From the IMG/VR virus record IMGVR_UViG_3300034061_005181, positions 1 to 52,113 of that record: a stretch of DNA of 52,113 nucleotides. The stretch is one strand, 5' to 3'. The stretch comes from a virus. Positions 33,470 through 42,008 of the stretch are shown one piece after another (the stretch's first letter is position 1; every line of letters begins with the position of its first letter). A program made the translations under genes and the position numbers. The notes below the pieces were generated by a model, which did not search any database, was not told the origin of the DNA, and saw nothing but the letters and a program-made list of their open reading frames with translations.

Positions 33470-34304
33470 TCGGTATGTCTAACTCCTTTACCTCACCAGT
33501 AGTATCGGAAACGAATGTGAAAGTCATATCAAGATCGGGAGATATTGTTCTCATATACTCTCTTAATGCCCTCGAATCTAATGCAAATAATTGATTATCA
33601 ACAAAATCATTTATAGCAGCTCTGCCTGTTTCACCATCAACTGCAATAATAATATGTTTGAGTCTTGTTGTTAATTCCTTATCTATTCCGGTTTTAACAA
33701 GAGTTTTATTCATAGATTTTATTTCAGACTGAATCTGTTTATCTATGTCATGTGTTAATAATCTAAATGTAACGGTTCTTTTTGAATTTGGTAAAGTAAA
33801 ATCAAACGTATTCTTACGCGACTCAAATAAGCTGTAATCGACCTCCTTGTGCTCAATTTGAGTTAAATCTATTGTTACTTTTTGTTTATTGCTGGTAGAA
33901 AAAGGATCATCAATTTCTACCGTATAATCTTTACCATATCCCAAAATTCTAGCTGCAACCATAATTGCATTTTTGTCACCAACATATAAATCACCATAAT
34001 TGAAAGGTGTAACAATCAAAGACTCAAACAATTTATCTAAAACCACACCTTGTTTAATAAGGTTCTGTGATGTTAAAATATCTTCTTCTCTAGCAGTCAT
34101 ATATTTCATTTCTATCGTTCCATCTGCCAAAGGGTGTCCTTCTGGATACAAGAGACCCTTTGAAGGCAATGGTATAATTTCCGTTGGAAAGTTAGTTTTT
34201 TTAACAGAAGTTTGTTTATGATCGGCAAGAAGTTGTGCCTTAATTTCGGCATCTGAAACAATTTCTTCATTGGCTACATTGTAACCGGTTGGAATTTTTG
34301 TCAT
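33438..34304 (-). CDS. gp26-family tail assembly protein (probable tape measure chaperone, G-like), 288 aa
   Basis: LPSKGLLYPEGHPL, MKYMTAREEDIL and SQNLIKQGVVLDKLFESLI match the T4 gp26 (T4 baseplate protein) family. An Ile/Asp-rich middle and a DMTFTF strand follow, ending SFFWPTT. The frame ends 32 nt inside the start of a second small ORF, with a T7 run in the overlap. This lies between the tube and tape measure genes, the position of lambda G. I infer it is the upstream part of a chaperone pair rather than a fixed hub subunit. AGGATTT precedes the ATG; an ATATTTAT motif is 50 nt upstream. Confidence 0.83.
   Translation of the reverse strand: MTKIPTGYNVANEEIVSDAEIKAQLLADHKQTSVKKTNFPTEIIPLPSKGLLYPEGHPLADGTIEMKYMTAREEDILTSQNLIKQGVVLDKLFESLIVTPFNYGDLYVGDKNAIMVAARILGYGKDYTVEIDDPFSTSNKQKVTIDLTQIEHKEVDYSLFESRKNTFDFTLPNSKRTVTFRLLTHDIDKQIQSEIKSMNKTLVKTGIDKELTTRLKHIIIAVDGETGRAAINDFVDNQLFALDSRALREYMRTISPDLDMTFTFVSDTTGEVKELDIPIEVSFFWPTT
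33452..33458 (-). other. Probable programmed frameshift site (T7 run) in tail chaperone overlap
   Basis: Seven A on the plus strand, T7 on the coding strand, stand in codons TCA TTT TTT TGG of the gp26-like gene, 12 bases before its stop. The second frame reads CAT TTT TTT GGC. Passing from one to the other needs a +1 or -2 slip on this run. Tail chaperone genes of other phages use -1, +1 or -2 slips at such runs. The second ORF has no ATG. Confidence 0.6.
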
Positions 34305-34354
34305 AACTTAAATCCTATAACATAGTTTGTAATAAAACGTTTTAATATACAAAA

Positions 34355-34362
34355 ATAAATAT
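34355..34362 (-). promoter_or_regulatory. ATATTTAT promoter-like motif fused to a hairpin
   Basis: Begins directly after the 3' arm of the hairpin at 34363-34389 (CCCATATTTATTTTTG); 50 nt before the ATG at 34304. Confidence 0.5.
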
Positions 34363-34389
34363 GGGTATACTGAAAAAATCAGTATACCC
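34363..34389 (-). terminator. Hairpin after the tube gene
   Basis: Eleven-base-pair stem GGGTATACTGA/TCAGTATACCC, 5-base loop. Its clean T-run is on the opposite strand; on the coding strand it is followed by ATATTTATTTTTG. It may act in both directions. Confidence 0.65.
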
Positions 34390-34422
34390 GTTTTTTATTT
34401 CAATCTCAATATGATAATAAAA

Positions 34423-34911
34423 TCAGTATTGGAGGATAGCATAATCATAAGCGAGTGTGAGAGAAATCTCAACAAACGCATCATTTGCCCAATCCATTTC
34501 ACCGAATGTTGTTGCAGTAATGAAAGCACCTTTAAGTGTCCATTCTTCAACTTTATCACCAACAGGACCGAGAACATGAAGTGTTATATCTTTCTTATAG
34601 AAGTCAGAATAACCATCACGACCTGTTACAGATTCATGTGAAAGACGAACCCATTCCATTGTTGCCTGAGCAGCGGATGGGACGATTGGATCATATAATT
34701 TGATTGTAATATCTTGCCATTCACCCTTTCCCTTTACTTTACGTTTGACGTTGATGTGGTCAAGTGTGATTGGATTGAAACTGATGTTTGGTCTACCAGC
34801 ACCTTTTACCAAATATGCAGGAACTCCTTCAATATACATAATAAATCGGTTCTGTAATTTTGGCTCAAACGGGGTAAAAAAGATTTCCGTAGGATCGAGT
34901 AATTCAGCCAT
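34423..34911 (-). CDS. Tail tube protein, gp19-like
   Basis: A 162-residue protein of the T4 gp19 type that stacks as hexameric rings to form the inner tube. The N-terminus reads FEPKLQNRFIMYIEGVPAYL, followed by SFNPITLDHINVKRKVKGKG and WQDITIKLYDP; near the end is GEMDWANDAFVEISLTLAYDY. These beta strands match the tube fold. GGAG precedes the ATG, and an ATATTTAT motif is 32 nt upstream. It follows the sheath gene after a terminator, so sheath and tube have separate transcripts. Confidence 0.93.
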   Translation of the reverse strand: MAELLDPTEIFFTPFEPKLQNRFIMYIEGVPAYLVKGAGRPNISFNPITLDHINVKRKVKGKGEWQDITIKLYDPIVPSAAQATMEWVRLSHESVTGRDGYSDFYKKDITLHVLGPVGDKVEEWTLKGAFITATTFGEMDWANDAFVEISLTLAYDYAILQY

Positions 34912-34943
34912 TTATATCTCCAAATTAAAAATTACCATTTCAA

Positions 34944-34951
34944 ATAAATAT
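34944..34951 (-). promoter_or_regulatory. ATATTTAT promoter-like motif, tube gene
   Basis: 32 nt before the ATG at 34911; follows the sheath terminator after a T-run. Confidence 0.58.
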
Positions 34952-34959
34952 AGACTTTT

Positions 34960-34992
34960 AAAAAATTATGGGGAGAGTATTTCATCTCCCCA
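34960..34992 (-). terminator. Terminator after the sheath gene
   Basis: Stem GGGGAGA/TCTCCCC (8 pairs with the outer A-T), 8-base loop, then ATAATTTTTT on the coding strand. Confidence 0.8.
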
Positions 34993-35002
34993 ATTATATC
35001 AA

Positions 35003-37444
35003 TTAAGCACCTGGGAACGCAGCACCTGTGTTTTGAATGTTGAAATCAAGTATGATAAATTCAGCAGTCTTAGAAGGTTGCAAGAACAATTGACCATAAA
35101 GGATGTTGCGGTCAATAATGTCTGGTGTATTATTACTTTCATCCATGATAACACGGAAAGCATAAAGACCTTGACGTTGTTGAATTGATTCAAGATATGG
35201 GTTCACGATATTCAAGAAACGAGTTCTTGTTTGTGATGTGTTTTGTTCAAACACAAGGTATCTTGTAGAAGAAGCAATAAACTTCTTAGCAGCAATCAAC
35301 AATCTACGAACATTGATACGGTCAAGAGCAGATGGACGACCTTGAAGTGTCTTCTGGCCCCACACACATACTCCAGTTGATGGGAATACTGCGATAGGAT
35401 TGATTCTTGCCTCATATAATGTATCTCTTTCAGTTTGTGTCAATCGTGTCTTAACTTCTATCACTTCTGTAAGACCACCACGATTCAAACCAGCAGGAGC
35501 GAACCATTCGGCTGCAACACGGTCATTAAATGCCATTACACCAGGAAGAACAACTGATGGTGGAACCCATACAGGTTTGTTTCTATCCATGTCAAGAATC
35601 TTAACCCAAGGATAATATGTTGCAGAATAATTACTATCAAATCCTTCCATAGTAGAAACTGCAGTTGCAATATTATCGTTGATACCGATGGAATCCATTA
35701 TCAAGAATGCATCACCTCTGTCTTCACATATATCATTTGCGTATGATGTTATGGGTGAATGTAAAGAATGTAATACGCCTGGAATACCAAGTAAGTTTAT
35801 ATCAAATTCATCCGCATTTGAAATTGTATCAAGTGCCTTTTTATATGAAGTATATCCGTCTGCACCAGTTGATGAAATATCAAATCCTTGTGTATTGTTA
35901 GCTGTTATGTAAGTTCCTGTTTTCTTTTGGAGATTTGGTTTATGACCATCAAATCCACCTTGGAATGGCACCATGAACTTGCGAGTATCAAGTGATGTAT
36001 TTGTTGTCAAATTGATTGATCCTGTATATGGACTAGCCGCAGTTGGATAATTTGCACCAACATCTTGTGTGTAATCACCTAAATAGAAATCAACATTTGA
36101 ACCAGCAGTTTGTTTTGTTGAAACTGGAAGTGGTCTCAAATATGAGAAGTTATCAGTTTCACCAAAATCATAACTAAAACCAAAATATACTCTGCGATTA
36201 TATGAAGAAGCAATAGTTTGACTTGTTACATATGTTGCAGCAGCCGGTTGAGTAAATCCTGTTGGAATAGGTGATTTCAAAGCACGGAATCCAAAAGGAA
36301 CAAGATTTGGTGATGCAGCAGCATTTGTGACTGAATCACTTGTTTCAACTCTAACATAATTAGATTTATTTGAATAGTCACCATTAACAACAACTTTGCC
36401 TTCACTAGTAATTGTTATGTATCTGTCACCAATAACTCTACCAATATATTTTGGTGAATTTGGATCCAAATTACATCTAAATGTTTCAACTACATTTGGT
36501 CTGATGTCTTCATCTTGTGAAGTAAATGGTGTCTGTGGTAATTTAGATTGATCAACAAATCTAACTACAATATCAAATTCACCATATTCAGAACCAGCTA
36601 TTGTTCCGGCACCTTTGATATTAGCAATACCAACTTTTACTTCATAGTTTGAATGAATACCATGAGAGAGTGTATGGAAACGGAAAAGATCCTGTGTTGT
36701 TGAACCAACTTTCTGTGATGTTATCCATGGTGTTGATGCCTCTAAATAATCATCTGTAAAGTCCCAATCAACCGGTGTTGCAGAACCAGTTTCTATGATT
36801 ATGCGTGTTCCATTATCCGCAGCCAATGATGCAGATGCCTTATTACCAAATATAACATAATTGTAAACGGCATTTGTTCCATATGGGTTATATCCATACA
36901 AATCCCCAATATATGATGTATCTTCTGGATTTATAGAAGCACTAAAAGCAGTTCCATCCTGATTTATGGCATTTGTAAAAGACGATGTATCGGTTCCGAA
37001 TGATCCTGATAGTGTCAATACAAAACTACCACTTAAATTTGAAGTTGCTGTTGATTTAGCAAATAAAGAATCAGAATCGTCACTAGTAACTACAAATGTT
37101 GGATGTAACATAGTAATTAGAGATTTACCCCAAGATCCTGTAGCAACTATTGCTATTGGGTGCTTTAATGAATATCCGCCTGATCCTAACACACGAACTA
37201 TCGTTGCACTAGGGGCGTTATTTAAGTAGTTTTTAGCAGTGTATGGTAAATATGAATGTTCATATGTTCCACCAAACTTTGTTGTGAAGTCACCAAACCC
37301 GTTTACAACGGTAGGGACAAACGCAGGTCCTTTTAATGTTGGTCCTACGAGAGCTGCACCAATAGCACCTATTCCTTGTGGAAGGAATGAAAGGTCTTTT
37401 TCTATGGTAAAGACACCAGGACTTACAATTCTTTCAGTAGCCAC
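35003..37444 (-). CDS. Tail sheath protein, gp18-like
   Basis: The contractile sheath subunit, about 813 residues. The N-terminus IVSPGVFTIEKDLSFLPQGI is the conserved sheath start. The C-terminal third has TQTERDTLYEARINPIAVFP, VWGQKTLQGRPSALDRINVR and FEQNTSQTRTRFLN, the handshake-domain signatures. I choose the GTG at 37444 (MATERIV) because GGAG is spaced 6 nt from it; the ATG at 37450 would overlap the ribosome binding site. The insert of about 250 residues in the middle is Ser/Thr-rich and probably surface exposed. An ATATTTAT motif is 36 nt upstream. Confidence 0.95.
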   Translation of the reverse strand: MATERIVSPGVFTIEKDLSFLPQGIGAIGAALVGPTLKGPAFVPTVVNGFGDFTTKFGGTYEHSYLPYTAKNYLNNAPSATIVRVLGSGGYSLKHPIAIVATGSWGKSLITMLHPTFVVTSDDSDSLFAKSTATSNLSGSFVLTLSGSFGTDTSSFTNAINQDGTAFSASINPEDTSYIGDLYGYNPYGTNAVYNYVIFGNKASASLAADNGTRIIIETGSATPVDWDFTDDYLEASTPWITSQKVGSTTQDLFRFHTLSHGIHSNYEVKVGIANIKGAGTIAGSEYGEFDIVVRFVDQSKLPQTPFTSQDEDIRPNVVETFRCNLDPNSPKYIGRVIGDRYITITSEGKVVVNGDYSNKSNYVRVETSDSVTNAAASPNLVPFGFRALKSPIPTGFTQPAAATYVTSQTIASSYNRRVYFGFSYDFGETDNFSYLRPLPVSTKQTAGSNVDFYLGDYTQDVGANYPTAASPYTGSINLTTNTSLDTRKFMVPFQGGFDGHKPNLQKKTGTYITANNTQGFDISSTGADGYTSYKKALDTISNADEFDINLLGIPGVLHSLHSPITSYANDICEDRGDAFLIMDSIGINDNIATAVSTMEGFDSNYSATYYPWVKILDMDRNKPVWVPPSVVLPGVMAFNDRVAAEWFAPAGLNRGGLTEVIEVKTRLTQTERDTLYEARINPIAVFPSTGVCVWGQKTLQGRPSALDRINVRRLLIAAKKFIASSTRYLVFEQNTSQTRTRFLNIVNPYLESIQQRQGLYAFRVIMDESNNTPDIIDRNILYGQLFLQPSKTAEFIILDFNIQNTGAAFPGA

Positions 37445-37480
37445 TATCATCTCCGATAAATTAAAGAATTAAATTCAAAT

Positions 37481-37488
37481 ATAAATAT
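37481..37488 (-). promoter_or_regulatory. ATATTTAT promoter-like motif, sheath gene
   Basis: 36 nt before the GTG at 37444 (30 nt before the alternative ATG). Followed by ATTTGAA, so the sequence also contains TATATTTG. Confidence 0.58.
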
Positions 37489-37505
37489 AATCAAAAAACC
37501 TCAAA

Positions 37506-37808
37506 CTATTGGTTAGATGGAATAAATTTGCCGGAATCTAAATCTAGCACCCCATCACCATATTTTTCGTTTAGTGATTCAACCAATTCTTTTTCTTCAA
37601 CTTGTAACTTACTGTATTCTTCAAATAGTTTTTCTCGCATTTCTTTCATCAATTCTAATCTCTTTGTCAGTAGATGTAACTCTACTTCCAACTGACCTAT
37701 TTGTGCGGTTGTTCTAGCATAACCATTCTGTAATTTCTTGACAGAATCAATATCATCTTGAACGAATACATTTTCTTCTGTAATAACATTTTCTTTTACT
37801 TCTGACAT
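37506..37808 (-). CDS. Small coiled-coil protein, 100 aa
   Basis: Acidic N-terminus, then a long helical heptad region (IGQLEVELHLLTKRLELMKEMREKL up to EEYSKLQVEEKEL, about residues 38-80), ending with DGVLDLDSGKFIP. No known family is recognised, although a small coiled-coil gene before the sheath is common in T4-like phages. AGAGG precedes the ATG, and an ATATTTAT motif is 32 nt upstream, so it has its own promoter-like element. Confidence 0.7.
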   Translation of the reverse strand: MSEVKENVITEENVFVQDDIDSVKKLQNGYARTTAQIGQLEVELHLLTKRLELMKEMREKLFEEYSKLQVEEKELVESLNEKYGDGVLDLDSGKFIPSNQ

Positions 37809-37840
37809 ATAAAACCTCTATATTGATTGAAACAACACAT

Positions 37841-37848
37841 ATAAATAT
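37841..37848 (-). promoter_or_regulatory. ATATTTAT promoter-like motif
   Basis: 32 nt before the ATG at 37808. Part of a small palindrome ACATATTTATATGT. Confidence 0.52.
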
Positions 37849-37881
37849 GTTTTTATTTTTCCAAAACTATTATTATTAAAA

Positions 37882-38916
37882 TTATTCGGAATCTTCTACT
37901 TTATTTTGGTAGTATTCCAATTCATCATTACCCAAAGAGTTTATCGGTTTGTAATAATTTTTATCTCTACCGACCGGCAATTCATCAGTTGAGGATGGAT
38001 TTAATCTACCATATTCATTCTTATTAACATCTGTTGGATAATGGTAAGCATTTATTTTTTCCTCTGGAGTATTTATATCATCCAAATTCCTAAACACTTC
38101 TGATGTAAATACTATTTTGTTTTCAGTCACAATTCTTTTAGTTGTAACTTCCCTAGCAACATCCTTTGGTATCAAATAACCATGAACTAGTAATTGAAAT
38201 GATGTTCTTACTAATCTATCTTGTCCGGTTGTATTGCTATCTTCTATACTGGCACCGTCTATATTTGTTGAAAATTTAAAAGAATTTTTATCTCCAAAAG
38301 TTTTTCCACCAAAATATATGAATTGTTCTATTATGTAATTCAATTGATTTTGATATTCACACCAACCTATAAAATCATAAGTAATATCAACATAATCCGG
38401 AATTGGAGTTAAGAAATACTCATTGGATTTTCTTTTATCATTCAATAGACTAAATTTATCATAAGGATTTGTTGTATTGTATTTTTGTTTCATTATGTAT
38501 GCTATTTGATTGGTTGTTGCTACTTTATTTCGTCTCATTTCGGATTTTATAGCAACGTTTGATCTACGAAAAGATAATAATGGAACCATAGTTTTTCCTT
38601 TTTTATCTTTTAAAAATCCATCTTTTTGTATTGATGCCCATTTTTCGGAATTAGCATATATTGTTGGCACTTGTATTAAATCGTTTCCGTCTTCCACTTT
38701 CAATTGAATTGTATTATCTATGAAAGATTTTACTGCGAAATCTATATCGTATAAGGTGATACCTAACGATCTAGTCTTATCATTATCCCTTCTGATTTGA
38801 GTATGTCTTGCATCACCCAAATCTATTCTTGGGTTTTGTATAGAATTTCTGTCATCAATAAAACTATCACGAGTTCTACGAAGTGGTGGTTTTCTATATT
38901 TGTTTGAATTATTCAT
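37882..38916 (-). CDS. Neck or tail-completion protein, 344 aa
   Basis: SLGITLYDIDFAVKSFIDNT, PTIYANSEKWASIQKDGFLKD and KTMVPLLSFRRS form a block I associate with the proximal tail-completion/terminator proteins (gp15 or gp3 region) of T4-like phages. The region around TYDFIGWCEYQNQLNYIIEQ fits a paired-helix element. The N-terminus is Arg-rich and the C-terminus acidic. It overlaps the preceding gene by one base and stands between the neck genes and the sheath. The exact T4 counterpart is uncertain. Confidence 0.68.
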   Translation of the reverse strand: MNNSNKYRKPPLRRTRDSFIDDRNSIQNPRIDLGDARHTQIRRDNDKTRSLGITLYDIDFAVKSFIDNTIQLKVEDGNDLIQVPTIYANSEKWASIQKDGFLKDKKGKTMVPLLSFRRSNVAIKSEMRRNKVATTNQIAYIMKQKYNTTNPYDKFSLLNDKRKSNEYFLTPIPDYVDITYDFIGWCEYQNQLNYIIEQFIYFGGKTFGDKNSFKFSTNIDGASIEDSNTTGQDRLVRTSFQLLVHGYLIPKDVAREVTTKRIVTENKIVFTSEVFRNLDDINTPEEKINAYHYPTDVNKNEYGRLNPSSTDELPVGRDKNYYKPINSLGNDELEYYQNKVEDSE

Positions 38917-39440
38917 TATAGATTGCTCGGTATATCATTTACGTTTAGTTCAATATTTGATCTAAATTCTTCGATGTTAATTCTTGAACGTCTTGTCAAG
39001 TGTGTATTTGCTATTATAGAAACATTATGACCCCATCTTTCAGTAGCAAAAGAATAATCAGGATTTTTACCACCAAAGAATTGATTTTCTTGAATAGAAT
39101 CAATTTCCCAATAATCACCATTGTATTCTACAACATCACCAACTTCAACAAAAACATCAACATCTTTTAAATATTCTCGTATAAATGCAAAGTTAGCAGT
39201 TTGTTGATAATCTTGTCCAAATTCCGTTCCTTCGTATGTCTGTGGTTGATAGTCTATGAGTGCAGGGACTTTGACCGGACTATGATAAACTTTTTTATCA
39301 GATTCATTATACAAATTTGTTTTTGTATTTTCAATGGAAAGTTTATAGACAGCAACTTCGGTATCTATTATATCGTGAATCAATTCCATATTGAATTTAT
39401 GAACAAGACCAGCATCTCTTTGTCCGTGAAATAATGGCAT
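38916..39440 (-). CDS. Neck/head-closure protein, 174 aa
   Basis: Opens MPLFHGQRDAGLVHKFNMEL, continues VAVYKLS and YDYQPQT-like strands (PALIDYQPQT), then VEVGDVVEYNGDYWEIDSI and NPDYSF. This mixture of a PLF/PLYH start, a beta core with EVGD and WEID matches small head-tail connectors near gp14 in T4-like phages. It is one of three clustered neck genes. An overlap of one base with the next gene suggests coupled translation. Confidence 0.68.
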   Translation of the reverse strand: MPLFHGQRDAGLVHKFNMELIHDIIDTEVAVYKLSIENTKTNLYNESDKKVYHSPVKVPALIDYQPQTYEGTEFGQDYQQTANFAFIREYLKDVDVFVEVGDVVEYNGDYWEIDSIQENQFFGGKNPDYSFATERWGHNVSIIANTHLTRRSRINIEEFRSNIELNVNDIPSNL

Positions 39441-39444
39441 TATA

Positions 39445-40575
39445 TTATCCTATGTAAATTGCTAAAGGTGTTCCATTTAAACTACCGGCAAGTGCCTCTG
39501 TTTCCAATCTTTTTGCTTCTAATAGTTTACTACGTGTCATGGTGTCTAACATAGTTCTCAATTGATCAACTAATGTTTGTTTTTCAGAAGTAGCAGCTGA
39601 TAACAAATCTGCAGCATTTAATGATGTTTCTCCATTTGGTATTGGTATACTACCATATTTACCACGAATATATCCCAACATCTCTTTAGCAAGAGCAAGA
39701 CCAAATGAATATATCCAAGTTTTTCCTGGAGAATTTATTTGAGAATATATCATATATTCATATGGAGCATTTGACATATCCGATACTTGACCGACTGGAT
39801 ATTTCAATGGATTGCTCCTTTCTTCCTTTACAATATATTCAATCCACAATTTAAAATCTTTGGTTGGGATCGGAAACATACGAAGTTCATTGTTTATTAA
39901 CTCGAAAGTAAATGCAGATTTACGCATAAGGTCATTAAATTCTATCGCTTGAATACGAAGTAAATCTGCATACATAGGCATCAACATAAAAGATACACCA
40001 GTTGAATATGCACCAAATCCGAAAGTATCTAGCATTGCCTGATTACCCAAATACGGATCATAAAAACGAATAGATGCCGGTGGACCATAGTGATGAACTC
40101 TTTTTATTTCTATTGAACCACTTGGGACTTTTATATCGCGAATTAAAGCATCTAAATTATATTTTTGTTGTCCTGATTTTATATCTATTGATGATGAGTA
40201 AAACTTAACATTGCCATTTGTAAAAGTTTCACTACCATATTCGGTAGCCAATTGTATTAGACCACCCATATTAGTAGATATATTTCTATGAGTTAAATTA
40301 TTTGATGTTGATGAACCCATTAAACTTAATAAATTTTGTTGAATGTTAAATTGATTCACATGATAAGAATACTCATACACAGCTTCTTCAAGACAAGTGT
40401 AAAAATTAACAGCTTGCAATTCAACATCAACAATCGGATAACCAAGACGCTTTGCACACCAATCTGCAAATGAATCAGCTTCTACTCGAAAATCTCCATC
40501 ATTATCAAATGTCCCAAACGGTGTGCTTCCTGTTGTAAAGCTACTTGAACCCGGCCAAATTGGAATCTCTACCAT
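39445..40575 (-). CDS. Neck protein, gp13/gp14-type head-tail connector, 376 aa
   Basis: SFADWCAKRLGYPIVDVEL, followed by FYTCLEEAVYEYSYHVNQ, is the conserved N-terminal helix pair of T4-like neck proteins. A long helical C-terminus (LLSAATSEKQTLVDQLRTML) closes the protein. It lies directly after PhoH and 5 nt before the next neck gene, so the three neck proteins are co-expressed and probably join portal to tail. Which T4 neck gene it corresponds to is not certain. Confidence 0.75.
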   Translation of the reverse strand: MVEIPIWPGSSSFTTGSTPFGTFDNDGDFRVEADSFADWCAKRLGYPIVDVELQAVNFYTCLEEAVYEYSYHVNQFNIQQNLLSLMGSSTSNNLTHRNISTNMGGLIQLATEYGSETFTNGNVKFYSSSIDIKSGQQKYNLDALIRDIKVPSGSIEIKRVHHYGPPASIRFYDPYLGNQAMLDTFGFGAYSTGVSFMLMPMYADLLRIQAIEFNDLMRKSAFTFELINNELRMFPIPTKDFKLWIEYIVKEERSNPLKYPVGQVSDMSNAPYEYMIYSQINSPGKTWIYSFGLALAKEMLGYIRGKYGSIPIPNGETSLNAADLLSAATSEKQTLVDQLRTMLDTMTRSKLLEAKRLETEALAGSLNGTPLAIYIG

Positions 40576-41325
40576 TTACTTCTCGGTTTTGTTTTCTTCA
40601 AAATACTTTAATATATCATCAACAATAGGATGACGGTGGTTTGTTTTTAATTCATAAACCCCTAATCCATTTATCTTATCTTTCATATTAAATAAATATG
40701 GCAATCCAGAATCTTTTTTCTGTTTCAAGTCTATTTGCGATATATCACCTGTAAGCATCATTTTTGAATTTATACCAAGACGAGATAATATCATTTCCAT
40801 TTGTGCCTTTGTTACATTCTGTGATTCATCAACAATTACACAGGCATTCACAAATGTTCTACCACGAAGAAAAGAAATAGGAGCAATTTCTATTTTATCT
40901 TCCATCATTAACTTTTCAATTTTCTCCTTATGATACAATTGAAACATATTTGCCTGTATGGGAGATAACCAAGGATCCATTTTTTCTTTTATATTACCAG
41001 GAAGAAATCCCAAATCTTCATTAGACACAGTTGGTCTTGTAATTATTATTTTTTCAACTTCACGATAAAAGAAACATTCGAGAGCAATTTGTGTTGCTAA
41101 CAATGTTTTTCCCGAACCAGCTTTACCAACAAATACTGAAATATCATCACGAAGAGCATCTGCCTTTATTCTCTTTTGTTCTTCATTCAATGTTAATTGA
41201 AACTGTATTTTGTTTTTTATAGTTTTTCTTCCTTTTTTTATTCCTGATGTATTTAGACTCGAACTTTCTTCTTCACTCAACAAATGTTCTCTATTATCTG
41301 TTTCCTCGTTATGTTCAGAACTCAT
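40576..41325 (-). CDS. phoH: PhoH-like P-loop ATPase
   Basis: A 249-residue ATPase with Walker A GKAGSGKT (67-74), the PhoH block ITRPTVSNEDLGFLPG, SFLRGRTF, Walker B ACVIVDESQN, and TGDISQIDL (sensor) followed by NHRHP. The fold is that of superfamily 1 helicase cores; the phage role is unknown, and phosphate starvation or RNA metabolism has been proposed in bacteria. An acidic, Ser-rich N-terminus of about 45 residues precedes the core. GGAG precedes the ATG. One exact copy of the ATATTTAT motif lies inside the coding region (40692-40699). Confidence 0.92.
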   Translation of the reverse strand: MSSEHNEETDNREHLLSEEESSSLNTSGIKKGRKTIKNKIQFQLTLNEEQKRIKADALRDDISVFVGKAGSGKTLLATQIALECFFYREVEKIIITRPTVSNEDLGFLPGNIKEKMDPWLSPIQANMFQLYHKEKIEKLMMEDKIEIAPISFLRGRTFVNACVIVDESQNVTKAQMEMILSRLGINSKMMLTGDISQIDLKQKKDSGLPYLFNMKDKINGLGVYELKTNHRHPIVDDILKYFEENKTEK

Positions 41326-41333
41326 ACCGGCTC

Positions 41334-41933
41334 CTATAATAATTTAGAAAGGGTGTCTCCCATAGATTTTACGTCTGCCTCAATCTTAGAAAATATATTA
41401 TCTAATTTCTCTGGCTTATGGGTCCATTCAAAACCTACAATGGCAATAAATTCCGAACCTTTTTTTATCGGATATACTACCGCTGATTTAGACCCTCTCT
41501 GTGAAAAAAATGCTTTAGTTATTAAGTCCTCTATATTATCTACAACAGGATATACCGCCTTATGATTTATTACATCTTCTACAAAGTTGGAATAAAGTGA
41601 CATCGGTAAGTTTTGATATTGCTTAAACTCCGTGCTAACACCTTCTTCGAGTGACTCGAATGATGTTGAGAGTTTGGTCATAGATTTGCCTGTTTTGTAT
41701 TTACCACCGTTGTGTCTTTGAAGAATGAATGCACGCTGACAGTTGTATTCTTCTAACAGTTGGTCTAATATGGTTTGGATTAGTTTGGAATGAGAAATCT
41801 CTCGATCAATTCTTCTTTGCTTATATTCACCGTATTTATATTTCAGAAACCAAGATAAGAAAACACCTAGCAGTGTTGCCATACTTGATACAACAAGTGA
41901 AATTATGTCCATATATTGAATTTGAGTTTCCAT
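41334..41933 (-). CDS. Membrane-anchored GAF-like sensor protein, 199 aa
   Basis: An N-terminal hydrophobic helix (residues about 8-29, including LVVSSMATLLGVFLSWFL), then a basic linker, and a globular domain with ILQRHNGGKY, ..LPMSLYSNFV and the strands SAVVYPIKKGSEFIAIVGFEW that resemble a GAF fold. GAF domains bind small ligands or cyclic nucleotides; the ligand is unknown. No catalytic output domain is attached. An ATATTTAT-like motif is only 5 nt before the first ATG, so the second ATG (41912) may be the true start. It follows a terminator. Confidence 0.65.
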   Translation of the reverse strand: METQIQYMDIISLVVSSMATLLGVFLSWFLKYKYGEYKQRRIDREISHSKLIQTILDQLLEEYNCQRAFILQRHNGGKYKTGKSMTKLSTSFESLEEGVSTEFKQYQNLPMSLYSNFVEDVINHKAVYPVVDNIEDLITKAFFSQRGSKSAVVYPIKKGSEFIAIVGFEWTHKPEKLDNIFSKIEADVKSMGDTLSKLL

Positions 41934-41938
41934 TTGTA

Positions 41939-41946
41939 ATAAATAG
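41939..41946 (-). promoter_or_regulatory. ATATTTAT-like motif (CTATTTAT)
   Basis: Seven of eight bases match. Only 5 nt before the first ATG (41933) but 26 nt before the second (41912), which favours the second start or a leaderless message. Confidence 0.4.
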
Positions 41947-41958
41947 CAAGTATAAAAT

Positions 41959-41985
41959 AAAAAAGGGTAACGATTGTCACCCTTT
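41959..41985 (-). terminator. Terminator after the internal virion protein gene
   Basis: Stem AAAGGGT/ACCCTTT extended past one mismatch, 4-base loop, then T6. Confidence 0.82.
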
Positions 41986-42008
41986 ATTAAAAATTATTTT
42001 TGGTATCT

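Noticed and set aside
34355-34389. Plus-strand promoter of T4 late type (TATAAATA)
   Set aside because: Although ATAAATAT on the plus strand resembles the T4 late box, no plus-strand genes exist, and spacing to minus-strand starts is regular.
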